Of a DNA stretch of 64,000 bases, positions 9,746 through 25,100 are shown in pieces. Positions within the stretch are counted from its first letter, which is position 1, and every line of letters starts with the position of its first letter. The position numbers were made by a program, and so were the translations under genes. The stretch covers positions 1,798,001 through 1,862,000 of the forward strand of contig CM060851.1 of NCBI GenBank assembly GCA_030737835.1, in the 5' to 3' direction. This DNA is from Acorus gramineus. Its lineage: Eukaryota > Streptophyta > Magnoliopsida > Acorales > Acoraceae. Below the pieces are notes generated by a model. It was not told the DNA's origin, searched no databases, and was given only the letters and a program-made list of their open reading frames with translations.

Positions 9746-12700
9746 ATGGCGGTGAGGGTGCTGAACGTGGCGGAGAAGCCATCGGTGGCGAAGTCGGTGG
9801 CGGGGATCCTCTCCCGGAACAGGGGAATGAGCGCGCGAAACGGGCGGTCGAGGTACAACAGGGTGTTCGAGTTCGAGTACGAGATCGGTGGGCAGAGGTG
9901 TCACATGGTGGTCACGTCCGTGACGGGGCACCTGATGGAGCTCGACTTCGACGACAGGTTCCGCAAGTGGCACTCCTGCGATCCCGCCGACCTCTACCAC
10001 GCCCCCGTCCGCAAACACGTCCCCCAAGTCCGTTTCGTTCGATCCCTCCTTATCTCTATTGATCAATAATTAGATGTTTTTTAAATATGTGTTTCATGTC
10101 TCTCTGTTTGATTGAAAATGTGTTTTGTTTTTTTTTAAATGTTTGTTTTCAATGAGTGCCTTTTATTAAGTCGAATATGTTCCAAAGTGAATGTGATGTA
10201 ACAAATGTCCCTGTGAGCAGTTTTAATGTTGAATTTGTATTTCATGCCCACTTGACTTTCATTGCCCCCTTTTTTTTTTTTTGCGTGAATGTCTTAATTG
10301 GTTTGATTGATGCAGAATTTTAATTGTAGGTGTTCAGATGAATTACATTTAGATGACAGATTGCTTAAGTGAAAATGTAAAAAAAAAAAAAAAGGGGTGT
10401 TGGGATACATCAATTTGGTTGGCAGATTTGGGAAAAGAAATATGGGCATACTTAAACTTGTTGATTCAACTTGAACATCCATCTGTGTTAATTGGTCTGA
10501 TTGGGGAACATATGGATTTGTTAGTGGAAATACCTCTGTATTATTGAAGGAGAACTCTTTTGTTTTAAAATAAAAAATTGTTATTCAGTACAACCAACCA
10601 CTGCCGTTTGAAGGTGTACTGCAGTATGAGCATACTCATTCATCAAAAAGATCCTTGGAGTAGTATTCGTGAAGTCTGATAAAGATTGTTGAGTGTTCTA
10701 GCTGTTTAGTGTATTCTCCTTCCCACCTGGGGGTTTGATATTCCAACTGTGGAACAACAATCGTGGATCGGATTATAGCTTACAAAGAGCTTCTCAGTTG
10801 ACAAGTGCTTTTCATTTCGTCACAATTTTGTGGTTCATTCATGAGCTGTTTGTTGTCACTGATTTTTTTGATGTGCAGGATAAGCTGGATATTCAGAAGA
10901 CTCTGGAGGAGGAAGCTAGAAGGTGCCAGTGGCTGGTGTTGTGGCTTGATTGCGATAGGGAAGGTGAAAATATTGCATTTGAAGTGGTGGAAATTTGCAC
11001 GGCTGTGAATAATCGTCTCAATATATGGAGGGCTCGATTCTCTGCTTTAATTGACAGGTCAGTTCTTTGCCATCCTGCTATTTTGAATTCTCAGAGACAT
11101 CATCATTGCTCCTTTAACATGCTGTGTATGGAATGACAGGGAAATACATGAGTCAGTTCAAAATCTTGTTCGTCCGAACAAATTGTTTGCAGATGCAGTG
11201 GATGCCAGGCAGGTGAATTAGGAGTCCTTTTCTTTTTGAGTTTTTTATTTTGATTATTTATCTAGTATGACGCTAGCATTTTTGTTGGTTCATCATGCGC
11301 TTATAGTGATGCAAGAAAAGGTTTTATGAGGATTCAGATGGAATCATGCTTCTTTGATTTCAGGCAGTGGACATTGCACTTGTCTTTCTTTTTTGGTTCA
11401 AACATGCCTGTAAAATGCCTTTTGCATTCTCTTTCAAGTGGTAATTGGGGTGGGATGAGCTGTGGGATTATGTGGGTACAAATTTATTCTTTTTGGTTGT
11501 GCCTTTGGCCTTTGCTTCTAGCCTAAGTGGTTAAATCAAAAGATATTATATATTTGCAATCAAACAGCATTATTATTAGTATTATAAAAAAACAGCATTA
11601 TTATTAGAAAAGTATGGTGTATCTTGCAACAATACATCCACATTGCAACTGACTCAGACAGATTGACATTCCATGGCGGGGCCTCTGCACTCAATGTAGT
11701 GAGACTTCCATTACTCTCTCTCTCTCTCTGTCTCTCTCCCCCCCTCTCTAAGCAATATCCTCACCAAGTTGAGGATCTCAACTCATACTCTACTCTTTTA
11801 TTGTTTGGGAACTGGCTTCCATCAATACTATATCTGATTGATATGAATTTGCCAGGAAATAGATCTTCGCATCGGTGCCTCTTTCACGAGGTTTCAGACT
11901 ATGCTGCTAAGAGATGTGTTTGTGCTAGATTTTGCAGGGGATGACAGGAATCTTGTTTTGAGCTATGGTCCTTGTCAGGTTTGCCTCGTGACTGTTGTTG
12001 TACACTGGCTTCCTGTGCACTTCATTCATCAATCTCATGGCAAAATTATATATCTTGAAACCTTCTTTAATTTTTCTTTGTTCTTTTCAGTTCCCTACAC
12101 TTGGATTTATTGTGGAAAGATACTGGGAGATACAATCCCACGAGCCTGAAGAATTCTGGACAATAAATTGTTCCCATACCTCAGATGATGGAACTGCTAC
12201 TTTTAATTGGATGTAAATGCCTTTTTTTTCTTGAACAGTATTTTATTTTGTTTGCTTTTCCATGGAGTGTGAGGCTAATTCCACTTTTTTCTTACCCTCC
12301 AGGCGAGGCCATTTATTTGATCATGCTTGTGCTGTGATAATATATGAAATGTGTGTAGAAGAACCCACAGCAACTGTGAGTGATAATTTACTATGTTCTT
12401 TATATTGTAAGGCCTTCATTTTCTACAAAAAATATAAGCAGTTAATTTCAGTCTTAAACGCATCAGTCATCCTGCTATTTCAGGTTACAAAAGTTAGACA
12501 TCAGGAGAAACTTAAGTACCCGCCATTCCCGTTGAGTACCGTTGAGCTCCAAAAACGTGCATCCCGATATTTCAGAATGAGTTCTGAACACACAATGAAG
12601 GTGAAGAGCGGATATTCCTGTCATATGGTTCTTGGTTGTGTTTTGATTTTTGTTCATGTCATTTAATGAAAAGTATTATTTAATCTATTTTAATAATAAA

Positions 12701-15700
12701 AATGTTGAAATTGTTATTAGTCATCAATAATTGTGGTTTTGATTGTTAGTTGCATCCTAAAGATATTTTTTTTCATATTGAATTCTGTCTGTCAAAACTA
12801 GAAGCTTTAAGCAGTACTATGCCCTCTACCATTTACAGAGGTTCAAACTCATATTTTCATGAAATTTCTGACAATTTTTCGCCTCTGCTTCATGAAAATA
12901 TAATTATGTCCATTTTGAAAAACATGGACGTGTGAAATTTCACTATTTTCCCATCATTTACTATGCACTCGTTTTTTTTTAGTGAAGCGGTAGGCTGACG
13001 CCCTCATTTACTATGTACTTGTTGAAAGATTTTATCCAGGCCTTGCGATTGCAAAACTTCATGCAATTTGTACAACTGATTATGAACCTTTCTATAATTA
13101 TTCTTCTTGTGGTTTACGAACTTTTATCTGTTGTGGCCAATTGCCAAAGCAAATTTATTTCCATTCGATTCTCTCTTTACTATGGCATGTTTTTATCTCT
13201 AGGTTGCGGAAGAACTTTACCAAGCTGGATTCATTAGTTATCCGCGTACAGAGACAGATTCGTTCTCGCCAAATACAAATCTGCATGTTGGTAACTATAA
13301 TTAATGCCAGAAATTAATTGATGGTAACACTGTGTTTTCTCAAGGGACAGTTGTCCTTTATCTGCTTCTGGCGCAGGCAATTGTGCAAGAACAAGTTGGT
13401 CATCCTTCATGGGGATCTTACGCACAACGACTTTTGGATCCTGAAGAAAGACTATGGAAAAACCCTGGTAATGGAGGGCATGATGATAAAGCACACCCAC
13501 CAATTCATCCAACGAAATTTTCTGCGGGAGAATCTGGGTGGACCCAAGATCATAATGTATGCCAAATGCATGCAGAAAATTATATTGACTTTTTTGGCCA
13601 CACAGTTTTTTTTTCTCTTACTTCTTATGGTCCCCAAATTTTTAGCCAGAATGATTGATGATAGTGGCATGAGGTTAATTTTGGCACAAAAAAGATGGAA
13701 AATGATATTGTTTATCACATTATTAATCTTGCAGAAATTGTATGAACTTGTTGTTCGCCACTTCCTTGCTTGCGTCTCACAGCCGGCTGTAGGTTCTGAG
13801 ACTACTGTTGAAATTGATATCGCTGGTGAAAGTTTTTCTGCCTCAGGGCGTACGATACTAGCAGTAAGTGTTGTTGGTTACATGGTTCTCATATTTTCTG
13901 GTTTTACTTTCAATTTGAAATTATTATTATTAATGCATATTTCCTTGTTTTATATGGTATATTAATAAGAATGCAAATCAATCGTCTCATAATCAAATAT
14001 TGTGAGAAATACGTACACCTAGTTTTACTTTATATAAACCTTTTTGTAATGTAAATAATGTGCATATCTGGGATGCAGCTGTATATATGAATTACTATTA
14101 TTCTATCAGACTTGTATTAAAGGAACATCTAGAGTTTAATCCTTAAAATGTTCATTTGGTAAATTATATTTTTAAATAATAGTGGTTTATTACCATAAAT
14201 TTGACTTTGCATATGTTTTTTCTTAAAACAATATTTTTTGTGATTATGATGAGAACAACACATAGCATATTATTCAGAAATTGAACAATTTTTTCATTGT
14301 ATGGGTTTGAAAATTCCTCTATAATGTAACCTTGATGAGCTTCCCGTCATCTTGATTCTGTCCTCAAGTGATCCCTTTACCAGAAAAATAGAAATAAACT
14401 ATTGTTCAATGATGAAGGTTGCCTGATTGACATGTATGACACAATTAAAATTTTCATGAAGCCAATTACAAACCAACTTGTGACCCAACTTTTTTTGAAT
14501 GGGAAAGTAATTAAAGCCATTGAGCATTGACATGGAAACCAGGGGGCACTCTGAAAAATGGACTCGGGATCTCTCACACCCAAAGAGAGAATTATACCAC
14601 TAGACCAAATTGTCTGTTGCTTTTTTATGACCTCAACTTACTAGAGTTTTAACTTAGAAACAGGATAGGGAGAATCAACATGAATCATTCCTAATCCTGT
14701 GATTTGCATAATTTGAGGGTACAAAATGATGCATTCCATTTTTGTATTTTCTGTTTTTTTCTTTCATTTACTTGCTTTTCCATTTTTTTTCCCTCCTACA
14801 TTATAGCATTTTCCCATGAGAAAGGTGGTGCTCACCAAATTATATTAGAACTGATTAACACAAGAGTTGAATAAAAACTTATATTTTAATAGGAAATGAA
14901 GAATTGTAAAACATTTAAAAAAAGAATAAGATACTTTCTTTTCTTTTGTTATTCCTGTTTGTCTTTTTTCTTGTTTTTCCACTTTTCCTTTCTGTTTCTA
15001 AATTATAGGGTTTAAATTTGAAGTTATAGGAAACATAGAAAAGAAAAAAAAGTTTTGGGAGGAATATGAAGTGACTAGAAACATATAATTTTTTCTGGTG
15101 TTTCTAACTTACATGATTTAATCTCTAAATTTATAGAAACATAGAAAAGTGTTTATGAAAGAGCGCACAACAGATTATTAAGTGGTTGAAAGGGGATCAG
15201 ATAAAGAAAAAAACTGACATTGTACTGTGTAATTTATGTGTATCATACCACCTGTATCAATGTTGGAATTGCTCTATGTGAAATTGATTCTCAATCCTTC
15301 AAACCTTGCTCTTTTACATTTAAAGCCCTCCCATTGAAATAGCTGTCTCCTTGTCTCCATTTGATGTGATTGCTGTCCTCTGGACTGTTACATGATTCCA
15401 TGAACGCACAAAGTTTTTTAAAGCGCTAGGTTGACCATGCTTTATTTTTTCACTGCACTGCTACTGGCACATTATTTTAAATATTATTTTTGAACTTTTC
15501 TACAATTATGTTGCATGATCATGGTGCTCTCATAACAAACAAGAACGTCTTAACTACTAAAATTGTTTTGTGAAGTTCCTAAATTCCTTATACTGGGTTT
15601 GTCTGTTTTCCAGAAAAATTACTTGGATGTATACCGGTTTGAATCTTGGGGAGGTTCATTAATCCCTGCATACCTTGTTGGACAACAGGTCTGTTGCATG

Positions 15701-18700
15701 AATTTATAAATTTTTCATGAATAAGTGAAGCCTGTTACTTCGTCAACTTTTACTGTTTCCTGCTTGACTTCATGTAAGTTGCTTATTTGAACATTCTAAT
15801 TTTTCCAGCAGTCAATTCCACTTATTACATCAATTATCAGTGGATACTAGAGCCATTTATTTCCCAAATGCAAATAGTTATTTCCTCAAAAATCATACTG
15901 ACAAAATAGGAAAAACACTGACTGGTATGGAAGGCACTAGTTATTGTCCCAATGGTTTATCAGAATTCTGATAACCTTTAAGCTTTGTTGAAGCAGATTT
16001 AAATATCATGATCATGTTCATCTTTCATACATCTCCTTGTTTGCAATAAATTTCATTTGCTGCGGGCTCTGGGAGTCTTTCTTTTTCTTTCATCTTTTTA
16101 AATAGCATCACTTAGTGTGTAAGATATATGGAGATCTCTTGTTTTCTGAAGAGTTCTTCTCCTGCTGTGGTTGTCTGAATTCCTTTCCTTTCCTGCACAT
16201 GCACATAATTGAATATTGTATCTATATTTCCATTGTTGTATAAAGTTAGATGATTGGCTGGATATTTTTCCTTGCATTGCAGTTTATGCCGACAGCATTA
16301 ACTCTCGACTCAGGTGTTACAAGACCACCTCCCTTGTTAAGTGAATCTGATCTACTAAGTTGTATGGACAAGGTGAAATTGGTTGTGTTGTTTAGTTACT
16401 GATGTGATCGACTTCATCATTGGTTCATTCTTTTAACTGCATTTGTCTGTTTGACATTGAACATTGCTTAAGTCTGTCTTCAAATTAGAACTCCTGTCAT
16501 TTTGTCTTTTAGGCAGGCATTGGCACGGATGCGACCATGCATGATCACATAAAGAAGCTGCTTGATCGATGCTATGCAACTAAAGATTCTAACACTCGTT
16601 TTTCGCCAACAAATTTGGTAATACTTTGTGGTTTAGCTTCTCATTTCCATTTTTTGATTTTTACTCAGTTTATCCATTCATTATATAGTTATTTATTTAT
16701 TGCACTTCTTTAGGCCATTGTAATTGGATTCTGATGTTCATGCAATTCTATTTATGATGTTTAGTTTTATAGATTATTATTGTTGTTGTTGTTATCATTA
16801 TTGTTATCATTGTTGTTGTTGTTGCTGCTACTGCTGCTCGAACAAAGGAGATGAGGGATCCCAGGATGAAAATTTTAAAAATAAAACAAAACAAACACAA
16901 AAGAAAGGAAGAAGAAAGAAAGAGCCCATAGAGGAGCAATTCCCCTTTGTCAACTAGACAAATGCAGTTATGGATTAAGATTAAATATTAAATGAATATA
17001 CCATTCACCATCAGATGGCTTGTAGTAGTACAGGAGCAATTGATTGTAAACGTTGGATTTTCTCATGTGTAACATTTTATAAGCATTCAAATGATGCAAA
17101 ACCTCATAATATATGAGGTTTTCGATTTCTTATAACATTCGACTGTTCAGATTTTGTTGGAAGTGAACCATTTGAGGGATTGTTTGGGTAAGCAAGCTGT
17201 TAAATTGCTTGGGATAAATCAAGCATTTTCCTATGATGCATAATTCTATGGGTAATTCCTAGAGCAACCAGTGAATTTGGTTACATTCTTAGATTGTTCA
17301 TAGATTCATCCTTGCATATATGTTCATTTTTAATATTAAAAATTTTAATGTAAATTCGTTACCAACACAGTGATTCTAATTTCTGGCGTTAGTATTATTC
17401 TTTGGACTTTGGAGTTCTAGATGCGATTTCTGTTTTATGCTTTAAAGTAAAAAAAATCGTTGAACTTTGTTACTTGACAGAATTTATCACACTTTAGAAA
17501 TCCATATTCTTTTGATTGGCAGTTCTCTTGACAGAATTTATCACACTTTAGAAATCCATATTCTTTTGATTGGTAGTTCTAAGGCTGATTCAATGTTTTT
17601 TTGAAATTGTAGGGGGAAGCATTAGTGATGGGATACGATGACATGGGGTATACCATTATCACTTGCCATATTTTTTTTTCCCATTATGCACATATCTTTA
17701 ATCAATACACGAGTGTGTTTGTCATTTTGTGAGACTTCTGTTTGCAATGTAATATCTTATTTTCTTACCGACATGTTTCTTCTTACATGAAGGTATCCAA
17801 ATTCTTATTTCTAGTGACACATTGGATAACATATTGAGGATAAATAATAAACAGAAAACATGTATTCTATTTTTTTTTTGATACGAAATGTATTCTATTT
17901 TTTAAGTTTCAAGACGATCAGATTTTAAGTGCACTTTATGATAAGTTTGTTAAATTTGGTTACAGATTTAAATGTGCGTATATGAGTATTTGAACATTGA
18001 TCTCCAAATTGTTGGAGGTGAAAAAGTAGTAATTATGGAATTCATTTCCTATGATACAGTATATGGCTATGAGAGTTGGATGTTCTGTGTCTATGAGATC
18101 TCTAATATGAGCTTTTTTTATTTTATGTGGCCATGTTTAATATGTTCCTTCGTATTTCAACACAAACATGTGTAATGGGTTGGGGACATGAAGGAGCTAA
18201 ACAGCAATGCAGGCTGACAAGGGAGCTTGGGTACTGGGGTTAGGGCGTTCTTTTGTATATCCCCCCCCTTCCACCTGTGCAGGGAATGCATGCTCGGGTG
18301 CCTTTTAACATATACGCAATCCTTAAATTATTTTCAAAATAGAACCACCTTTTATTAAAATGGAGTTTCAAATTTCTCATGCATTTCTTGTATAACTGCC
18401 TTTTTATGGTGATGTATCCATGGACCCATTTCAGGTATGAGCTTTGGAAACCGTACCTCAGAGCTATGATGGAGTGTGACATGAAAGCAGTTAGCATAGG
18501 TACAAAGAGGAAATCTGAAGTTCTGGAGACCTGCTTACAGCAAATGAAGGCTTGTTTTGTAGATGTAAGATTACAAGAAGTGCTTATTCTAAATTAGTTA
18601 GCTGTTTTTTCTTGCTGCATGACTTTGAAACTTCAGTTTTCAACAGATATAACAGTCTGTTCTATTTCTGAATTTTCATGTTTTTTTGCTCTATTTTGTA

Positions 18701-21700
18701 TAATGATGAATTTTGGGTTTATCATTTCATGTAAATGTGAATTGGTTTTACTGTTATCTTAATCACAAATAGGTTCAATCTGATTTACATTGTATGAGAT
18801 TCAGTAATGAATTTTAAGGGGTATTTTTTCTGATCACTTGTCAGCTTTATTAGAACATCCTTCTAACAGTATGAGTTTAAGTATACGAATTTGATTGTTC
18901 CAATGATTCCTGTGCAAGGTCCTCTTTTTGTTGGGTAGCTGGGACCAAATCTAATACCCTCATATTTATGCTGGTCATGTGATTATATGTAAACTCACTA
19001 GTATCTGTGAACATGCATGCTCCTATTTAGCCCATTTTCCATCATTTTTTTCTCTATGAAGGTTGACTCCTTGGCTTATGATCATAATAGTTTGGATAAT
19101 TTTGATGTTTACAACCTAAATGATGATGAAGCTCAAATGTTTTGTCCTATAGAACTAGAAAATCGTATACCCTTTTTTTATGCTTTTCTGTCATTACCCT
19201 TGTTGTAATGCTTTTCTGTCATACTGATTATCAATTCCTGTGCGGCCATCAATGCATGTCCTTTCACTTAGTTTTATTAAATTCTCTTTGCCTATTAATA
19301 CGTGCCTATGTGGGTACAATTACGAATTAATTTGGTCGATCCAGGCTAGGTTGAAGAAAGAGAAACTGTTTGAAGCAATGGGTAATTTTTTTGAAAGGTA
19401 CTTGCATTTTTTTCCCTTTAGAAGCAAGCAATTGAGATCTTGCACATTCTTATATATACCAATTATATACTAATGTACACCTTTATTGTGTTTCAGATCT
19501 AACAGACCTGGTAATGAGGCACAAAATAGTGTAATCGGAACTGTGCGTCGCTGTGGTGTGTGCCTAGAGTCTGATATGGTGCTGAAACAAAGACCGGTAA
19601 TATGTTTTTATCTGTATCTTGAAATTTGATAACTGAATGATGAGGTTCCCATCATTATATTAAATACAAGTTTTTTTCAATCTCCTTATTTTTGAAAGAT
19701 ACAAGCTGTGGACTATAGTCTACTCATGTATTTTTCTTGTGATGTTTTTTTTTACCAGCATAGAAACCAACAATTCTCGTTACAGATTCCAAATGATTTG
19801 ATGCAATTTCCTGATCTAATATTTCTGTTTTTTCATCCTTGATTCTGGTTTTTCTTCTCAAGGGATCTTTTAATTAAAAAAAAAATGATTCCTCAGATTT
19901 GACAATCTGTCATCCTTATATTTTATTACACGTCACACTTGTTTGACAATCGAACTGCTAAAATTCTGATGGAGATTCATGGAAGCTTTGTCCCACTGAT
20001 CACTGATGTCAAGCTTCTTGCAGATCCTGGGTATCTTAGGTTGGTGAGTGGAGTATACTTGATCATATCCACCCCAAGTCCCCAACATTACATATATTAG
20101 TGCTACCCAATTTGTTCACTTTGCCGCTTTCCTGTGGGTTCATTAATACCTTTATGGTAACATTACCTGATTCTTCTCTACTTATCCTCACAATTGGAGA
20201 TCCTATTGTAATATATTGACTCCTGTTACAGTGTTGAGTCTTAATGTATGTGCTGATTAAACAGTTGAGATCCTTAGGCTTCATTGCCTTCCCTATGATT
20301 TGAGTGTCATCTTGTCTACTCCCACCTTCTTAACTGTGATAACTACAGTGCCATTCATATTGCCAACCCTCCATGAGAGAATAAAACAAATCAAGCTCAG
20401 TTATCTTCCTTGCTATTTCCATCATGATACTATATTTATCCCTCATTCTTATCTACTTATCAACTTTTAAAATTGTTCACGAAGCCTCATAATTCTTCCC
20501 GCTTTGTATTTTACTAGGTGAATTCATGATGCATGATCCTTTATGAGTTTGAAAGATGGTGTTATGCTTGCATATAAAGATTGTCTATGTATATACAATA
20601 TATTCATGTGACTTTATCTGGAATATTTGATTCCAACAGTCTAATTCCGTGTTTTACTTTATTCTTTGTTGGATCACTTCATGCATAACATTGTACAAGT
20701 GCTTTCATACCTTCCAGGCAAAACCTAAAATATCTCGTACTGCAAATTCCTTGCTGTCCTGTTTTGTTTCTTGCAGAATTGTAACTTGAGGTGAACATGT
20801 TATTTGGAATACCATATCCTTCAAAGTTCATATTGCTGCAGGATAACATTTTCAGTACAGTTTTTAATTTTATGTACAATGTTCCTGAAAATTCTGTGCC
20901 TGTTCTGCTGTTCAACCTCACTACATAGAATTCAAATGATACTGAACCATTGAAGCATGTTTGTGAGATATATCCTTCTGAAAACTTTTCTATGCTCCTT
21001 GGATGGAATACGGTGGTATATTATGGTTTATTGAAACCTCAACATGCTTGTTACAAAGGGTACATTGTATTCGTGTAGAACTGTCATATACATTGTTTGA
21101 TTATTTGTGGCGCTGTATCAGTTTTGTTTGACAGTGACTTTTGGTCATTGGTATGAGTAGTCCTTCTCTGTTTGTTCTGAAATCTTCTTCATTGGATGCA
21201 GGACGGAAATTTTATGGTTGGATGTTTGCGTTTTCCACAAGTGGGTTTTCCAATCCCTATCTGTGTTTTGTTGATCCTTGTGTAATTGTTACTGCATCTG
21301 TTTGTTTTACAATTATTTGTGTTTTTTTTTTCTAAATAAAGCGGTCTTGGTTAAAAAATTGAAAATGATTATATGATTGAATTTGAAAGACTTAGAAGTA
21401 CAAGGATAAGGAAGATTGGAAATTCAGGAATTTGATATTATAAATTTATATTTGGCTAGAGGAGGGCTAACAGAGGTGGAGTATAGAATAATTTAGATGT
21501 AGTAAGACTGATTATAAGATTAAATTGTTGAATGATGTTGAAATTACAGGGCAGGGAGATTAAGAGGCAAATGCATGGTTCTTTCTAGTAACGTTTCTGT
21601 TTGAGACTTAGGAAAAGATCTTTGCCTAGATGTTGTGCATTGGTTGCATGGGTCTCTGGGGTTGTTGTTTGTGTGTGTGTTTGGTTGGGGGGGGGGGGGG

Positions 21701-22131
21701 GGGTGTTAATTGGATTGGATATTCTCAAGATGTTGGAGAGTGTCTTTTGGGGGAGAGAGGTAAAGAAGCAATGAGTGAATTTAATAATGTGCTAATGACA
21801 TAAAAGTAAGGGCATTGGTTATGTCAAATTCCTCTTATTATGATAAAAATTTAGGGGCATGGAAAGAAATATTGGAGGAGTGAAACTTATTTCTGATAGG
21901 AAAATGTCAGTTTGCCTTTTCCCAAGTTTTCTTATTCTTGACTTTTGTTTGAATGTATAATTAAGGGTCCTATTAGCAAGCTGGTTTGCCTTTTGCAGTG
22001 TAGGAATGTAGTGTGGCTTCCAGGAGCCGTAGCAGAAGCAACTGTCAGCAGCGATGTTTGCAACTCCTGCAATCCAGGTTTTTCACTCACTGAATTTGAT
22101 TTGATTTATTCTATCATCTAAATTGGGTGAA

Positions 22132-22169
<38 letters not shown>

Positions 22170-25100
22170 CAATATTATATAATAATTCATGTTTTGTGGA
22201 CCTTTTCCTTCATCATATATGTGATTTTATTGTTCATAGGACCTATCTACAAAATTCAATTGAAGTTCCGTCGATTGGAGATTCCACCGAATTATGATGT
22301 TAACCATTTGGGTAAGTGCAGCATGTGATGGTCTCTTTCAGTTAATTATTCCAGATATCTTCTTTATTTAGAAAATATTTTACATTGCATAAGCACAAAA
22401 AAGGCCTATTGTTTCCCCCTTTTTGGTTTTATTTTGTATACTCCTGCGTGGAGTTGTAATTCCTTGTACATTGTCAGTTATAGTAATACAATCTTTACCA
22501 AGCAAAAAAAAAAAAAAAATCTTGGAAAAGTCATTAACCTTTTGCTTTCTGGATGGAGAATATCCTATCTTACATGCTTCCTCGTATTGTTTTCTTGATA
22601 TCTGCAATGCATGGTGTTGCCTGAAGTGAACTCAAAACACTCTTTTTCCATGCATTACCTCTGGAAGTAACTAAATATAATCTAGTCACCACATTATTTT
22701 CATATTTAATCTAAGGTGAAACTCCTTTTTTTCCTGTTCACCACATTTTATTAATATGATAACAACAAAATACAGAAGTTGAAAGGGAACATAGTCAGGT
22801 GGGAGTCAGGAGACTCAGGACGAAAGGAACATCCTACTTCCAACACTTCAGCAATGGTGAAACTCCTTAAATGTGCAGGCAATTGAAAAGATAAAATAAG
22901 TTGCTTTGTACAGTTGTTCTCTATGTGACCTGTATTTTTGTGAGTCTACTATTATTATTATATTAAAGAGATTCGATTGAATTTGAATGGATAAGATCAC
23001 AGCTAGCCAACTAAGATTTCCGATTGAATGCTACAATGGTGCTGATTGCCTTGTTTTCCTCATGATCTCATTTTCTCATTCAGTAATCAATTCATCTTAA
23101 CATGAAACTTTTTCTTTCTGTTGAATGTTATGCGATGCTGATTGTCCTCCATCCTCATGATCATCATTCTCTTGTCATCTGAACATGCACCCTTTTACTT
23201 CACAAAAGATGCACTATGAAGAGATGCTCTGACGAATGCTATAGTGATGCTACTTGTCTGTTCTTCTCATGATCATTTTCAGTATTTGAATCGTCTAAAC
23301 ATGCATTCTTTTCTTCTGATGACTACTGCTACGTGGCCTTGATCATGTGTTATTCCCTCATTAGCATATTTTTGAGATTGTATGATTTTCTTTATTTTCG
23401 GTGGTTCTGTCCTCTGCCTCCCTCAGGAGATTCACACAATATCATAATTTCATTTGGTGAGCTATCCTTCCTTGAAAGAAGAAGATTATTGCATTTCCAT
23501 TCTTATACTTTGATTGAATATGACAGTGATTCAAGTGATGCAAAAATTAACACGTTGTTTACTAGTCAACATTAACTTTGTTAACCATTTCAGAATTATG
23601 GTACATGTGCATGTTGTTCATTTAATCTGAAGTTTCCCAAATGGAATATTAGTATCTGTTCTCTGTATTTATGATGAAGTTATTCATTAGCTGTTTTTGG
23701 TTGTTTAGCTTTTCTGACTAACTTCCATTTTTTTTTACTAGGTTGTGTTGGTGGCTGTGATGAGACTCTTAGAGAATTAATTGAAATTTGTGGAACAGGT
23801 TCTCGCAACCAGTCTAGCATACCAGGTAGTTCTTAACTTTTATATACTATTTGTCTGTTACATAATGAATAGAATAGCGTGCTCGTGCTTTTCTAGATTC
23901 TCATATGCTCATTTACACAATTTGTTAAGCTGTGGAACATATCTAGATAAGGCAGTTGATATTGGTCATATTGGCCAAACAACAGAATGTGTGCTCAAGC
24001 GCCTCCTACATAGTAATAGTGTTATATTATTACTCATACTTGATATAAAATTCCAATCTTATGACCACTGATGGTTTAACACCAGAGGTATGCAAAAGTA
24101 AAAGTGTTACACATCTTTTTTATATGATAGGGAGAATAAGGGAGGGACCACCTTTTTGTCCTCCTTTCTCAGATTATGATGTCAGATTTAATTTCCCTGT
24201 TAATGGAGGTAATTTCCTAAGTAAATCTTTTGTTTGTGTGTGGTAATTCTATTGCTTTTTTTATTCTCTCATCTCTAATGCTGGTTTTATCATCTAACTT
24301 GGAGACCTCATAAAATCTCCTCAAATCCCAAATGAGTAAGCAATTCTCTGGGAACAACAAATAGTCTCATTCAATTACTGATTATCATTCTATTGTATCA
24401 CTGATAGATATTTATTTTTTTCCTATAAAATAGTTATTTATTTTTCACTGAAATTCTATCAGAATAAATTTTCTCCCTCTTTTGGTCAAGAATTTATGAG
24501 GCTGCATGAATGGCATTGACCTTTTGTTTCATTTTGTCTATCAGGAAGAGGACAAAGATCTGCTGAACCTTCAAGTAATTCCCAAAGAAGAAACACAAGG
24601 CCTGCCTGTGCGCGCTGTAGGCAAGTGGGGCATTCTTCAGATGATTGTCCCTTTCAAGGTCCTAATGCACAGGTTGTTCGTCCTGCAAGACCTGTGGATT
24701 CTCAAAATGGTAAAGATAATTGGAACTTCCCTACCCAACTCCTCTTATGCAAATAATTGCATGCTGAAGTATGGAATCTGATACCTTTCATTTCTTTGAT
24801 ATGCCATGAAGCTCTAAATTAGGCAATCCATTTCCATGAAGCTCTCTGCATGCAGAACATGCATAAAATGCCAGATATTTAGAGGGACAGTGTGCTTATG
24901 CATACATAAATCACCTCATTTCAATTTTCAATGGCTTCTTTAAATCATAACCTTTTTTCCTTAATGGTATTGAAAATTAGTTTTTAATCCTTCTTTCCCC
25001 TGTAACAGTCCATTTTTTGTATTATAGATGTGTTGAATTTACTCTAATAGATCAAATCCAATCTGGTGAACCAGGGGGGAATCAAATCCAGTGCACCTGT

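Noticed and set aside
21686-21704. Long G-runs here and at about 32842 and 55065
   Set aside because: Homopolymers of uncertain length, possibly assembly artefacts; no quadruplex claim made.
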